Part shown: piece by piece, positions 46,691 to 56,134 of the stretch
How the letters are laid out: each line of letters starts with the position of its first letter
Position numbering within the stretch: the first letter of the stretch is position 1
From: Colocasia esculenta
Lineage: Eukaryota; Streptophyta; Magnoliopsida; Alismatales; Araceae
Reading direction: 5' to 3'
Length of the DNA: 64,000 nt
Assembly: GCA_014218235.1 (NCBI GenBank)
Contig: CM024757.1
Location: 151,355,371-151,419,370 of the forward strand
Notes under the pieces: generated by a model
Seen by the model: only the letters and a program-made list of their open reading frames with translations
What the model was told of the DNA's origin: nothing
Databases searched by the model: none
Program-made: the position numbers and the translations under genes

Positions 46691-47639
46691 AACATCTCAG
46701 ACTTCTCGTTCTATTATTCCTCCATCTGGATGATGTCCAAACATGACATAACCTACTGAGCTCTCAGGATATCTGATAAAGATAAGCTTTTGAGCTCGTG
46801 GGCCAAGTTTCCCAAACTTGCTTGTCATGTCATGGACATATCCTGCAGATCCCCTTGGGCATAAATGACTTAAGTCTGGTTTGTGGCCATACCATAATTC
46901 ATATGGGGTAGAAGGAACTAACTGTGAGGGCACTCAGTTAAGAATGTAGGCAGCAGTTAACAGAGCATCTCCCCAAAAGGAGATTGGTAGATTTGCCTAC
47001 GCCATCATTGACCTAACCATAACTAGCATCGTTCTATTCCTTCATTCAGCAACACCATTTTGTTGCGGCGTATATGGAATAGATGTTGTCGTCGTATACC
47101 TTTTTCCTCACATAATGCACAGAACTGATCCGACAAGTATTCACATCCATAGTCTGCCCAAAGAGCTTTAACACTCTTCTCCTTTTAATTCTCAACTTCG
47201 GCTAAGAAATGCTTGAAACAATTCAGCATTTCATAGTGATGAGCAATCAAATATACATATCTGTACCGCAAAAAATCATCAATAAATGTGAGAAATAGTA
47301 ATAACCATGCCGAGCTCTAATGCTTAATGGCTTGCAGATGTCAAAATGGAATGGTGTGGAGTTCTTCCAGCCTTCCGAAAAGGCTTGCGACATGCTTTAC
47401 CTGCTAAGCATGGTTCATATGTGGGCAAGTTGACCTTAGTGAGTGATCCTAAAAGGCCTTCTCGAGCTAATTTGGCCATTCTATCTTGCCCTATATGGCC
47501 TAAATGAGCATTTCATGTCACAGAATCAAAATCTTTTTGAGCTAATGTGGGCATTGCCATAGAAGAAGAATTATGAAAGTTTTTAGCAAGATCTAACACA
47601 TAAAAACCATCACGCAGCAAAGCATGTCCATATAGGATG
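46691..47639 (-). pseudogene. Copia-G integrase
   Basis: This stretch is heavily broken. The clearest part is 46697-46933, with TPYELWYGHKPDLSHL, then KLGPRAQKLIFIRYPESSVGYV, the standard copia integrase C-terminal block. Between 46934 and 47639 remnants of the catalytic core can be read in short frames only (for example around 47030, where a NGVAE-like motif is recognisable). It is not functional. Confidence 0.75.
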
Positions 47640-48447
47640 TCATTCAATATTTACAAGACTGCTAGAAAAGGATAAACAAAAACCCATTATGGACAAAGTG
47701 GAAATTGACGAAAGATTATATTGGATTCTTGGCACATATAGTACATCACATAAAAGCAACGTTCGTCTGCTTGCAAAACGGAGTTGGTATGAACAAACTC
47801 TTTGGACATTTTCACTGGCACCATTACCCATGAAGACTCTTTGAATGCCTTCTGGAATCTGATGATAATCTATGAAACCCGCTTGATCCATCGTTATATA
47901 TTTTGTTGCTCCTGAATCTATGATCCACACAGGATTAGGATAAGCAGTCGAAACATGTGTACAAACACACGTACATTGAGAGTTAGGGTTGTGAGTTACC
48001 TTTTTCGGTTCCAAACATTCATGAGCAAAATGGCCTCACTTTTTGCAGTTAAAACACTTCAGATGACTTTTGTCTTTCTTGCAGCCACGTTTTCCACGTT
48101 AGCGCTGAAAGTTTTATCCATATTGGAATCTAGTGTAGCATTTGATCCTTTGTCCTTCTTTTGCGATCTCTTTTTCTTGAAGCATCTGCTACTCTGAGCG
48201 ACATTAGTAACAGCGCGATGCACTATCTTGCTCTTGGCTTCTAACTCCACATGTCGACATATATCCATAAAGTTTTTGATATTCTCATTATGAGTTAGAA
48301 TTTGCTTCAAATGGGTCCATACATTTGGCAAGGATCTAATCAAGCCTACACCTGTTGTTCATCAGTGAGTTCATGACCTGCTGCCTTCATATCGTCGATC
48401 ATAGCTGAGATCACTCTAAGGTGTTCAGCCACTTGTTTGATTGGTGA
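47640..48447 (-). pseudogene. Copia-G gag C-terminus and protease
   Basis: The protease region (47640-48014) has PVWIIDSGATKYIT, then MGNGASENVQ and DVLYVPRIQYNLSSIS. Upstream, the gag zinc knuckle CFNCKK-GHFAHEC contains a TGA where Trp is expected (about 48035). Further up are gag residues LRVISAMIDDMKAAGHELTDEQ and RSLPNVWTHLKQIL (48059-48440) in two frames. The gag is cut at about 48447 by the LTR of Copia-B. G is the oldest host element seen in this part of the window. Confidence 0.85.
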
Positions 48448-49168
48448 CAGTAGAGCTTTTCACCTAGAGGGGGTTGGGGGGTGAATAGGTGTTTTTCGTC
48501 ACGGAAGCTAATTAATCAAACACTTAACAACACACGTTAGCTATGTTAGTCAAACCACAAAGGACACAGATGTTTTATTCTGATTCGGACATTCCTTCCA
48601 ATGAAAGTCCTACGTCCAATCCCTAAGCCAAGCTTAGGATTTCACTATCTTTTCAAAATATACAACCACCTGGTACTTATCAGTCTTCCCTTCTACACAA
48701 GGGGAATGACAACCCGCTAGCTGCAACTAGCCTTTCCTTTACAAAGAGGAACTAACGGCCAAGACAACTTTGGCCTTACCTCTTCCAGAGGGGTACATAC
48801 CCTACTTAGTAGGTCTTCCCTATCTCAAGGGGTGCAAATGCTTTTGACAAACTCCTAATGTGGAGGACAAGACTTTAGAAGGACTCCAGACCGAAAGAAT
48901 AAGATAGGGAAAATCTAGTCTGAAGAAGCACTTCCTGAGTCTAAGAAGAGAACCTTTACAAGGTGAGATTTGAACAGCTGCTTCATTGTATGCACAGGCA
49001 TGGCTTCAACGTAGTGCCCATGCAATGTCTACAGAGAGGAAGCTTGATGCAGCACACTTGCAACTTTTTCACCTCTTCTCGTGTATGTGCTTGTATCTCT
49101 ATTACTTGCTCGTATATGGCTTGTTATCTCCTATGCTCATGTGTATCATGCTTCTTTCAACTTCTTTG

Positions 49169-49177
49169 TATTTATAG
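49169..49177 (-). promoter_or_regulatory. TATA box of the Copia-B LTR
   Basis: The minus strand reads CTATAAATA, downstream in sense of the palindrome array and upstream of the leader. Confidence 0.5.
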
Positions 49178-49929
49178 GCTTCATCTTTGTAGCCGTTGCT
49201 TGATCTGTTTGAATCTATCCATTGGAGAAGTAGTCATTGCATGTCTTCTTGTGAGGGTGATGTGCATGTATTCTTCTGAGGGTGACGTGCATGCTTTTTG
49301 TATTCACATTGATCAGTTAGTCCTTGTGTTGATGCTATTTTGTCTTCATCCTAAATGAGACAAGTTCTAAGACATACTAGATCGGGTCCAGTATGGTAGC
49401 TATGGATATGATCATAGGTACTTGTGAGATATTTCAAACATTGACGGCTATCTTCTGTGCACTCACAATAAATGTTCTATGGAAAAAGTTCTGCACAAGG
49501 ATATTATAGAATATGTAGTAGGTAGAGATCATGTAGTGCAGTTTTGACAAAAGACAATATGGATGTTCTTGTGGCAGATGTCAAAAGACCTTTTTTGGAG
49601 ACTTTGACTAAGGCTTTAGGATACAGATATTTTTATATTCGTGAGACAAGGCTATATGATATTACTTATTTGAAATCTTTTTAAAAATGAGAGTGAAATA
49701 TAGAACAATTGATTTTAATCCAATTGTACTAAAAACTCGTATTTCAAAATATAGTTGAAATCAGGAATTTATATCAGAACTAAACATATAATCATGAATT
49801 AATTTTTCTATAAATAATGAATGCCATGAATATTATGAAAAATGTTAATGATGCAAGGATATCGTATAATTAGTCATTCTTCATTTTATTTGATAAAGAT
49901 ATAATTTTATTAGTCAAGGTGACATATCA

Positions 49930-50465
49930 GATATGACGAAGTGAACATTAGATATGATGAAGTGAACTTTGGATAAGACGAAGTGAACTTCATATATGAC
50001 GAAGTGGACTTCGTATATGACGAAGTGAACTTCGTATATTACGATTTCAACATGATCAGTCGAAGTGAAGTCTTCGTGTTTTACTTCGCATATGACGAAG
50101 TGAAATTCAGATGTGATGAAGTGAACTTCCGATATGATGAAATGGACTTCGTATATGACGAAGTGAACTTCGTATATTACGATTTCAACATGACCAGTCT
50201 AAGTGAAGTCTTCATGTTTTACTTCGCATATGATGAAGTGAACTTTGGATGTGACGAAGTGAACTTTGGATATGACGAAGTGGAATTCGTATATGACGAA
50301 GTGAACTTTGAATATGACAAAGTGGACTTTGAAGTGTACTTCGTATATCTAATTTCAAGATGATCAGTTAAAGTGAAGTCTGTGTTGTACTTTGTATATG
50401 ATGAAGTGAACTTCGTATATGATGAAGTGGACTTCGTATATCACGAAGTGAACTTCATATATTCT
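49930..50465. repeat. Palindromic 21-bp tandem array in the Copia-B U3
   Basis: The unit has the palindromic core ACGAAGTGAACTTCGT with a TATATG-type linker, about 21 bp in all. A longer block with TTTCAACATGATCAGT (starts near 50045, 50183 and 50351) interrupts it three times, giving a higher-order period of about 140-170 bp. Because 21 is a multiple of three, the + strand is open for 127 codons (49983-50363) as a YDEVNF-type repeat; this is a by-product of the array. Confidence 0.9.
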
Positions 50466-50679
50466 TTAGGCAAACGAAGTTATACTTAGATTTTTTAGAG
50501 GAATAACTTGTATGACGAGATATGCTTTAGATAATTTAGTATATGATATGTAAGAGAGCGAAATGAAGTATTTGTTTATCAATAAATATATGATTATTTT
50601 GTCATCTTTTAAACTTATTTTATGTTATGGTTTTAATCTGTGAATGTGTAATGTGTTTTTTGAATAGAGGTTCAAGAAA

Positions 50680-50815
50680 CTCCCCCTTTTTGTTGATGAC
50701 AAAATACAAATATTAAAGTAAATGCAACATTAGAACAAATATGTTCACACATAAGAGACATAAAGTTTTATAGGTTATCTCCCCCTTTCATTTATAATTA
50801 GTCTCCCCTTTTACC
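50680..50815 (-). other. Polypurine tracts of Copia-B
   Basis: On the minus strand, CAAAAAGGGGGAG (50680-50691), GAAAGGGGGAGAT (about 50778-50790) and AAAAGGGGAGAC (about 50802-50813) repeat before the 3' LTR, again the multiple-tract signature of Sirevirus-type elements. Confidence 0.85.
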
Positions 50816-51880
50816 GAACAGAGTAGCATTACATCTCTCCTCTTTTTTGTCCCCTCAAAAGAGGTGTACTCAGCAGATAGAGTAGGGTAGCATTGATGCC
50901 ATTCATAGAGAGATAGTCTTTTCATTTGAGCCTGAATGAGCTGAATGGAATGTGTAAGAGAGGAGTACTTTCTAGCAATAATAAGGAGACATTCGAACAG
51001 GGAGAGAGAGAATTGGTATTTGACTAGTTTCCTGCATTGACTTCTGATGGCCATTGTGAGAATCTGTGAGGAGTTGGGACTAGCAACAATGGAGAGGGAT
51101 ATTTGTCAACAATAGGAATATGATAAGTGGAGGGATCAGGATGAGCACTGAAATTTTGAAGCCGTTCAAACTGATGATAGGAAATGCGAGGGAGGTTAAG
51201 AGCCAATCTTTGTTTGTTGAAGTTGATCAAGCGCTGACTGAAGCTGGTCAACCGTTTAAAATAATCATTGTGTTCAAAGTGGGCTTTCTGCTGAAACCAT
51301 TCATCTAAGCTGATAGCTGGTCGGCTTGTTCTGCTCTGTGAGCATTGGTCTTGAAAAAGGATTTGGCATCATCGAGATGTTGCTGAAGCCATTGTTCCTG
51401 AGTCAGATGCTCAGTGGTATTCAAAATATTTTGCAGTTTGTTTCCATCCAATTGTTTCAAATCCACCAGGATGAATTGCCAGTCTTTGAGGTCCAGTGCT
51501 GGGAGACCAAGAGCCAGGTGATACCTCCAAATATTGAGATACTCTTTGTAGATCTCGACTCCTGGGTGGTGAATAAGTGGTAAGTCAATGGGGGGTACTT
51601 AGGTTTACTGGGGTCAGGCTTGTGACATTTGGATTTAGACGGTCTTGAGGAGGATGCTTGAGGACCCAGTGGGGTATCAAACAAAATATCTTCAATTTTG
51701 ACCTCGGGATAAGTCTGAGGGTTAGAAGTGGGTTGGGAGGATGGAGGAGGAGAGTGAACTAGTGATGGAGCAGGCTGGCTTGGAGGTGGTGGTTGTGGCT
51801 CTGTAGGTGGAGTTAAAGATTGCTCAAAAGTTGGGGGTTGTGAGTTCTGAGGAGGTGGAGGTGGTGAGTTTTCAGGAGCC
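50776..51880 (-). pseudogene. Copia-B extra ORF remnant (post-pol type)
   Basis: Minus-strand frames at 51684-51457, 51251-51024 and 51054-50788, plus a long Pro/Ser/Thr-rich stretch at about 51690-51870 (PPPPSQP-type), look like the C-terminal half of the post-pol ORF of element A: a proline-rich linker, then a region poor in known motifs, then polypurine tracts. Several stops and shifts break it. A region rich in Leu and Tyr (SLFECLLIIARKYSSLTHSI) lies near the end. Function unknown. Confidence 0.6.
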
Positions 51881-52264
51881 TTTGAAACCTTTCAAATTAT
51901 GCTACCAATACATCAATTCTGGTTTCTTTACCTTATATGTTCCTTCATGGGTGAGTTTCATCTTATCTCACATATCTTTAGCCGACTTGTATGCAGATAT
52001 TCTGTTGAATTTCTTCTGGCTTAGTGAACAACACAATAGGCTTTTGTCTTTGTTGTTCTGAGATAGTTTTTTCTTGTCATCATTTGTCCACTTTTCTTTG
52101 GTGTTGGTGACTGCCAGATCTCCATCTTCTATTATCGTCCATAGTTGAAAGTCAAGACCTTGAAGAAAGAACTCCATTCTTGTCTTCCAGTAGTTGTAAT
52201 CTTCTCCCTCGAACAGTGGAGGCCTGTTGACAAATTGTCCCTCTACATAATCTTGGTCTGCCAT
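51881..52264 (-). pseudogene. Copia-B gag N-terminus
   Basis: From ATG at 52262-52264 the frame to 51968 encodes RPPLFEGEDYNYWKTRMEFF, LWTIIEDGDLAV, LCCSLS and KSAKDM, homologous to the Copia-C gag. It continues in broken form (THEGTYKV...) to about 51881 and then joins the proline-rich ORF directly. The rest of gag, protease, integrase and RT are missing, so B is an internal deletion with about 1.6 kb left between LTRs. Confidence 0.85.
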
Positions 52265-52311
52265 TTATCTTTGCTCTTTAGATCGTGAGATCTACTTACT
52301 TGAAGAGACTT

Positions 52312-52324
52312 GGCTTTGATACCA
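52312..52324 (-). other. Primer-binding site of Copia-B
   Basis: The minus strand reads TGGTATCAAAGCC, two bases from the LTR end at 52327. This places an internal 5' end below this LTR. Confidence 0.85.
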
Positions 52325-52326
52325 CT

Positions 52327-54386
52327 TGTTGACAAGGTTGCAAGCCCAGAGGAGGGGGGGGGGGTTAATGGATTGCTAACTTTAGAAATATTTTGTGACA
52401 AAATAACTTTAGAAACACTAAACGAAATAGTTAGAGTTAATGAGTAGCGGATAAGGAGATAAAAGCAATCACATGAACAACAGAGATTTTATCTTGGTTC
52501 AGATCTCCTATCATAAGGCGTTCCAAGTCCAGTCCCCAAGCAACAACTTGGGATTCTAATAAACAAGGGTACAGTCCCCCTCAAGGACACTTACACATCC
52601 AACACTGGCTAGCCTTCTCTTCAATCCACGAAAAGACAATACACCACTTGTTACAACAGGTCTTCCTTTCTACAGCAAGGGTACCACCCACCTACTACAC
52701 AGTAGGTCTTCTTTTCACTTACGAAGAGGAAAACTCAAAGAAGAGTAAAGAGGTGATGGCCCCTAGACCAAGCTAATAGCAACAATACAATGCTTGATCT
52801 GAGGCAGAATCGGAGAGACAAAATGAATTACACCAAGAAGAAGTTCTGTCAGATCTAAAACAAGCTCTCACGCTCTAGACGGGATTAAAGTACAGTGCTT
52901 TGTGGAGAGCTAAGAGTAAGAGTCTTTTTCTGAATGAAGGAGCGAGCTCTTCTTATTTTCTATCCAAAAGGGATGTGCTTCATTGCGTCAGCATACTTCT
53001 ATTTATCATCTCTTGATGAAGTATCCGTTGAAGTGTCTGTTGTGACTCTTGTCTTGAAACGTGTATCCTGACAGATTTAGCAGATCCAATGTAAGAGAGC
53101 TGAAAAACCTGCAGATAATAAATGCTTGGATAGAGACATATAGTGAGAGGGAGATCATATGGATATCTTTTTTACTCCGATCAACATGATATGTCCAACA
53201 TTGTAAATGTGTGTGACTACCGGAAACCTATAGACAATAAATGCTGGAAGGTAGACAACTCAAATGTATCTAAACTGTCAGTCAATGTCACTGGCCATAC
53301 TGCAAGAGGATATACTAAAGAGGAAATACCATTTGCATCATTTAAAATTCTAATCGATATGTAATGAAAGTGGTAACCAGTAAAAGATAACGTGCATAGA
53401 CATTGTACCCATGATAAACAATAAATGCTTGTGTGTAAATAATACGCAACAGTTTGCGGGAAGATTTGAAACACAACATTTCAAAATAAATTTGAAAGGA
53501 ACTGCGAGGCAAAATATAATTAAGACTAATTTATCATGGTTAGTAAAACTTTAATTGTAGCCATAATCAAATGATTATTGAAAAGGTCATTATAAGGGTA
53601 ATACAATAGATGTTCAAAGAATAGTTGATGTCCAAACATAATCGATGTTCGAAGAGAGTTGATATTCAGAGACAGTCGATGTCCAAAGGATAATCGATGT
53701 GAACATAGTTGATGTTCAAAGAGAGTCGATGTCCAAAGAATGATCGATGTAAACATAGTTGATGTTTAGAGACAATCGATGTCCAAAGGATAGTCGATGT
53801 GAACATAATCGATGTTTTAAGAGAGTTGATGTTTAAATGAAATAGATGTGGGCGTAATCGATGTTGAAATGAAATTGATGTGAGTGTAACCGATGTTGAA
53901 GCGTAATCAATGTTTAAGTGAAATCGACGTGAGTGTAACCGATGTTGAAGCGTAATCGATGTTTAAGTGAAATCAATGTGAGTGTAACCATAATCAATGT
54001 TGAAATGAAATCAATGTGAGCGTAATCGATGTTGAAATGAAATCGATGTGAGCGTAACCGATGTTGAAGCATAATCGATGTTTAAGTGAAATCGATGCGA
54101 TTGTAACCAATGTTGAAACATAATCAATGTGGAAACATAATCGATGTTTAAGTGGACTGTAATTGATGTGATATTAAGGCAATAGTTGATGTGAACTTAT
54201 AATAATAATCGTTGTAGACTTAGATAAATCATATGCAATAGACTTCTAATTTTAATGAGTGTATCCAACTTACAGAATTTATTTCATTTGATACCTGTTG
54301 ACAAACTTTAGACAAATATGTTAGTCAAGTATTTTCCATGGTTTTGTTTATCACCAAATATATAAGTGGCGATAAATTGTTCATCA
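52327..54386 (-). repeat. LTR shared by Copia-A and Copia-B
   Basis: The LTR runs from TGTTGACAAGG to GTTCATCA in + coordinates (2060 bp). On its low side lie a primer-binding site and gag (B); on its high side lie polypurine tracts and the post-pol ORF of A. One LTR thus serves as the 5' LTR of B and the 3' LTR of A. It has a U3 ATCGAT array (53600-54160) and, at about 52490-52560, a version of the conserved CTGAACCAAGATAAAATC block. A GATAAATAG motif near 53010 on the minus strand may be the TATA box. Confidence 0.8.
53600..54160. repeat. AATCGATGTT short tandem array
   Basis: More than thirty copies of a 14-18 bp unit with core AATCGATGT (often GATGTTGAA, GTGAGCGTA or AAGTGAAATCGATGTG variants) fill the U3. 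The core ATCGAT is palindromic. Variants are mostly TCGAT to TTGAT or TCAAT, as expected from loss of CpG. Confidence 0.9.
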
Positions 54387-54510
54387 ATCTCCCCTTTTTT
54401 GGTGATGACAAAACAATAAAAGTATAGAAAAGAAATTTCTAAAATAAAATTTAAGTAAAGTGATAAATATGTATTTCATAGTATGTTCTCCCCCTTTTTG
54501 TCAATAATCA
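54387..54510 (-). other. Polypurine tracts of Copia-A
   Basis: The minus strand reads CCAAAAAAGGGGAGA next to the LTR (54389-54402) and CAAAAAGGGGGAG at 54488-54500. This is again the Sirevirus multiple-tract feature. Confidence 0.85.
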
Positions 54511-54539
54511 AAAAGAAAAGTAGGGAATAAAAGATGCAA

Positions 54540-56134
54540 AGAGAAATGGAGGCCAAGAGGGATGATACTAATCAGTGAGAGTTTGATATATAGAAGGCAG
54601 GGGACAAGAGAGAAGCAAGATGTGTGATGATAGGCCAAGTTTTGACTTCCTTCTCTTCAAAATAATTCTTAAATAATTCCCAACTGATATTATAGAAAGG
54701 CCTCATATCTACACTGAATTTCTGAATGTGTAGCTGCCTCTGAGAATGAAGAAACTGATAGTATTCTGTATCACTGAGAGTTATTCTGTAGAGGCTTTGG
54801 TTGCCAAAACTAGCATGCATCAGAAACTGATCTATGGAGATCTGATAAGCAATGTTGTAAGCTAGCAGTTCCTACCTCAGAGCAATATATACTTTGTATC
54901 ATTCAACCTAGATGGAATAAGGATCTGTCACCAGATTAATGGAGTTGAGATCCATGAACTGCTCAGAAGATAAGGTGGGCTGATCGGATTTGAATTGAGC
55001 TGCATTGATGTGATGTAGTTGGAGAGCTGCCTAATGATATTTCTTACGCCACTCATTTGGAAAAAAATCTTTCAAATTCAGCTAACAGAGGGGCTAAAAC
55101 TGAAGATTTGATGAACCCCCTTTGATACTCATGAAAAAGAAAGCGAGGAAAAGCTAGAGAAACTCCTTTTTGAATCTGAATCCGAGCTTTGACTCTAGCA
55201 TATCTTTCAAAGATAATGGGACCAACATCAGAGTCCATGAGAAGGAAGTGCATCCGAGATAATAACTTGAACTCTAGAAGCTTGAAGGTGGCAAAACCAA
55301 CTTGAAAAGTAGTAGAATCCTAGTGCTGGAACCAAAGTCCATTCAGAGCAGACCTGGACTGTGCTAATTGAGCCTCAGGGAGATTATGAATATGACAATA
55401 GTCACTGTACATCTGAAACTACCTTACCAACTTGACTTCTTTCTGAATTTGAGGTCCCCAAGAGGAGGTTTGCTAATGCACAAACCATTCTGATAAAGAA
55501 CAAGTGTGATCAGACAGAGGGTATCTGCGATCCCTTGCAATCTCAAATTTTTTGTAAAGAGCTCTATGGGATCTGGCCCACTATTCCTTAGTCTTTGACT
55601 AAGTAGTAGAAATAATCTTATTGATCTCAGGTTTGGGCACATTAGACAAAGGAAAGATAAGAGAAAGATATTCTGAAATATTGAAATAGGGGAGTCCAAA
55701 AACGGCAGCAAAGGTGCACTTCTGAAGGTACTCAGTGTAGATGGATTTTGGTCTGTGGATAATTGTTAGTGAGTACCACAGTGGGGGAAACAGAGCTGAA
55801 GTACTTTGGAGAACAAGCTCTTGGGTGATTTTTCTCTTTCTCAGAGAAGACTAGAAGAGGGTAGAGAATCAGTCCTATGAACATTAGAGGAAACAGATAA
55901 GACTGTTCTGATAATGACTTCCTCAAATTCATCCTTAATATGACTGACAGAAATACCAGTAAAATAGGCTCCTTCAGAAATGAGGGTAATGAAGGATGGT
56001 GGAGTAAGAGGATGAAGTGAGGAGAAAGAGTGTGAGGGAGGTTGAGTGGAAGGTCCAGCTGAAGAGGTTCCAGAGGTAGAGGCTGAAGGTGCTTTAGTAT
56101 GCGGAAGTGGAATAGAAGGAGAGGGTGTAGGTGA
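54540..56134 (-). pseudogene. Copia-A extra ORF, C-terminal part
   Basis: Below the solo LTR insertion the frame continues with a Ser/Pro/Thr-rich linker (about 56134-55841), including TPPSFITLISEGAYF, then breaks into shorter frames: 55711-55424, 55253-55053 (HFLLMDSDVGPIIFERYA) and 54820-54572 (YRITLSDTEYYQFLHSQRQ). I recognise no domain. The arrangement matches the post-pol ORF of Copia-B, which suggests a C-terminal domain common to the family. It ends about 40 bp before the polypurine tracts. Confidence 0.65.

Larger units (their letters stand above)
48447..50674 (-). repeat. Copia-B 3' LTR
   Basis: The left edge lies close to 48447 (the exact base is unclear), about 25 bases before the CTAGAGGGGG...GTGAATAGG motif that starts other Copia LTRs here. 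The right edge is at about 50674, just inside the polypurine tract. Minus-strand sense is shown by the GGACGTAGGACTTTC...CCGAATCAGAATAAAA block (about 48575-48620), a TATA box at 49169-49177, and the U3 palindrome array at 49930-50465. LTR B is clearly diverged from the LTR at 52327-54386. Confidence 0.75.

Noticed and set aside
49983..50363. 127-codon + strand frame with YDEVNF repeats
   Set aside because: It exists only because the palindromic unit is 21 bp. It lies in an LTR on the strand opposite to the element's transcripts and has no counterpart elsewhere.
53600..54160. Possible centromeric or telomeric satellite
   Set aside because: The units are 14-18 bp, confined to one LTR between clear LTR edges, and unlike the plant telomere repeat.
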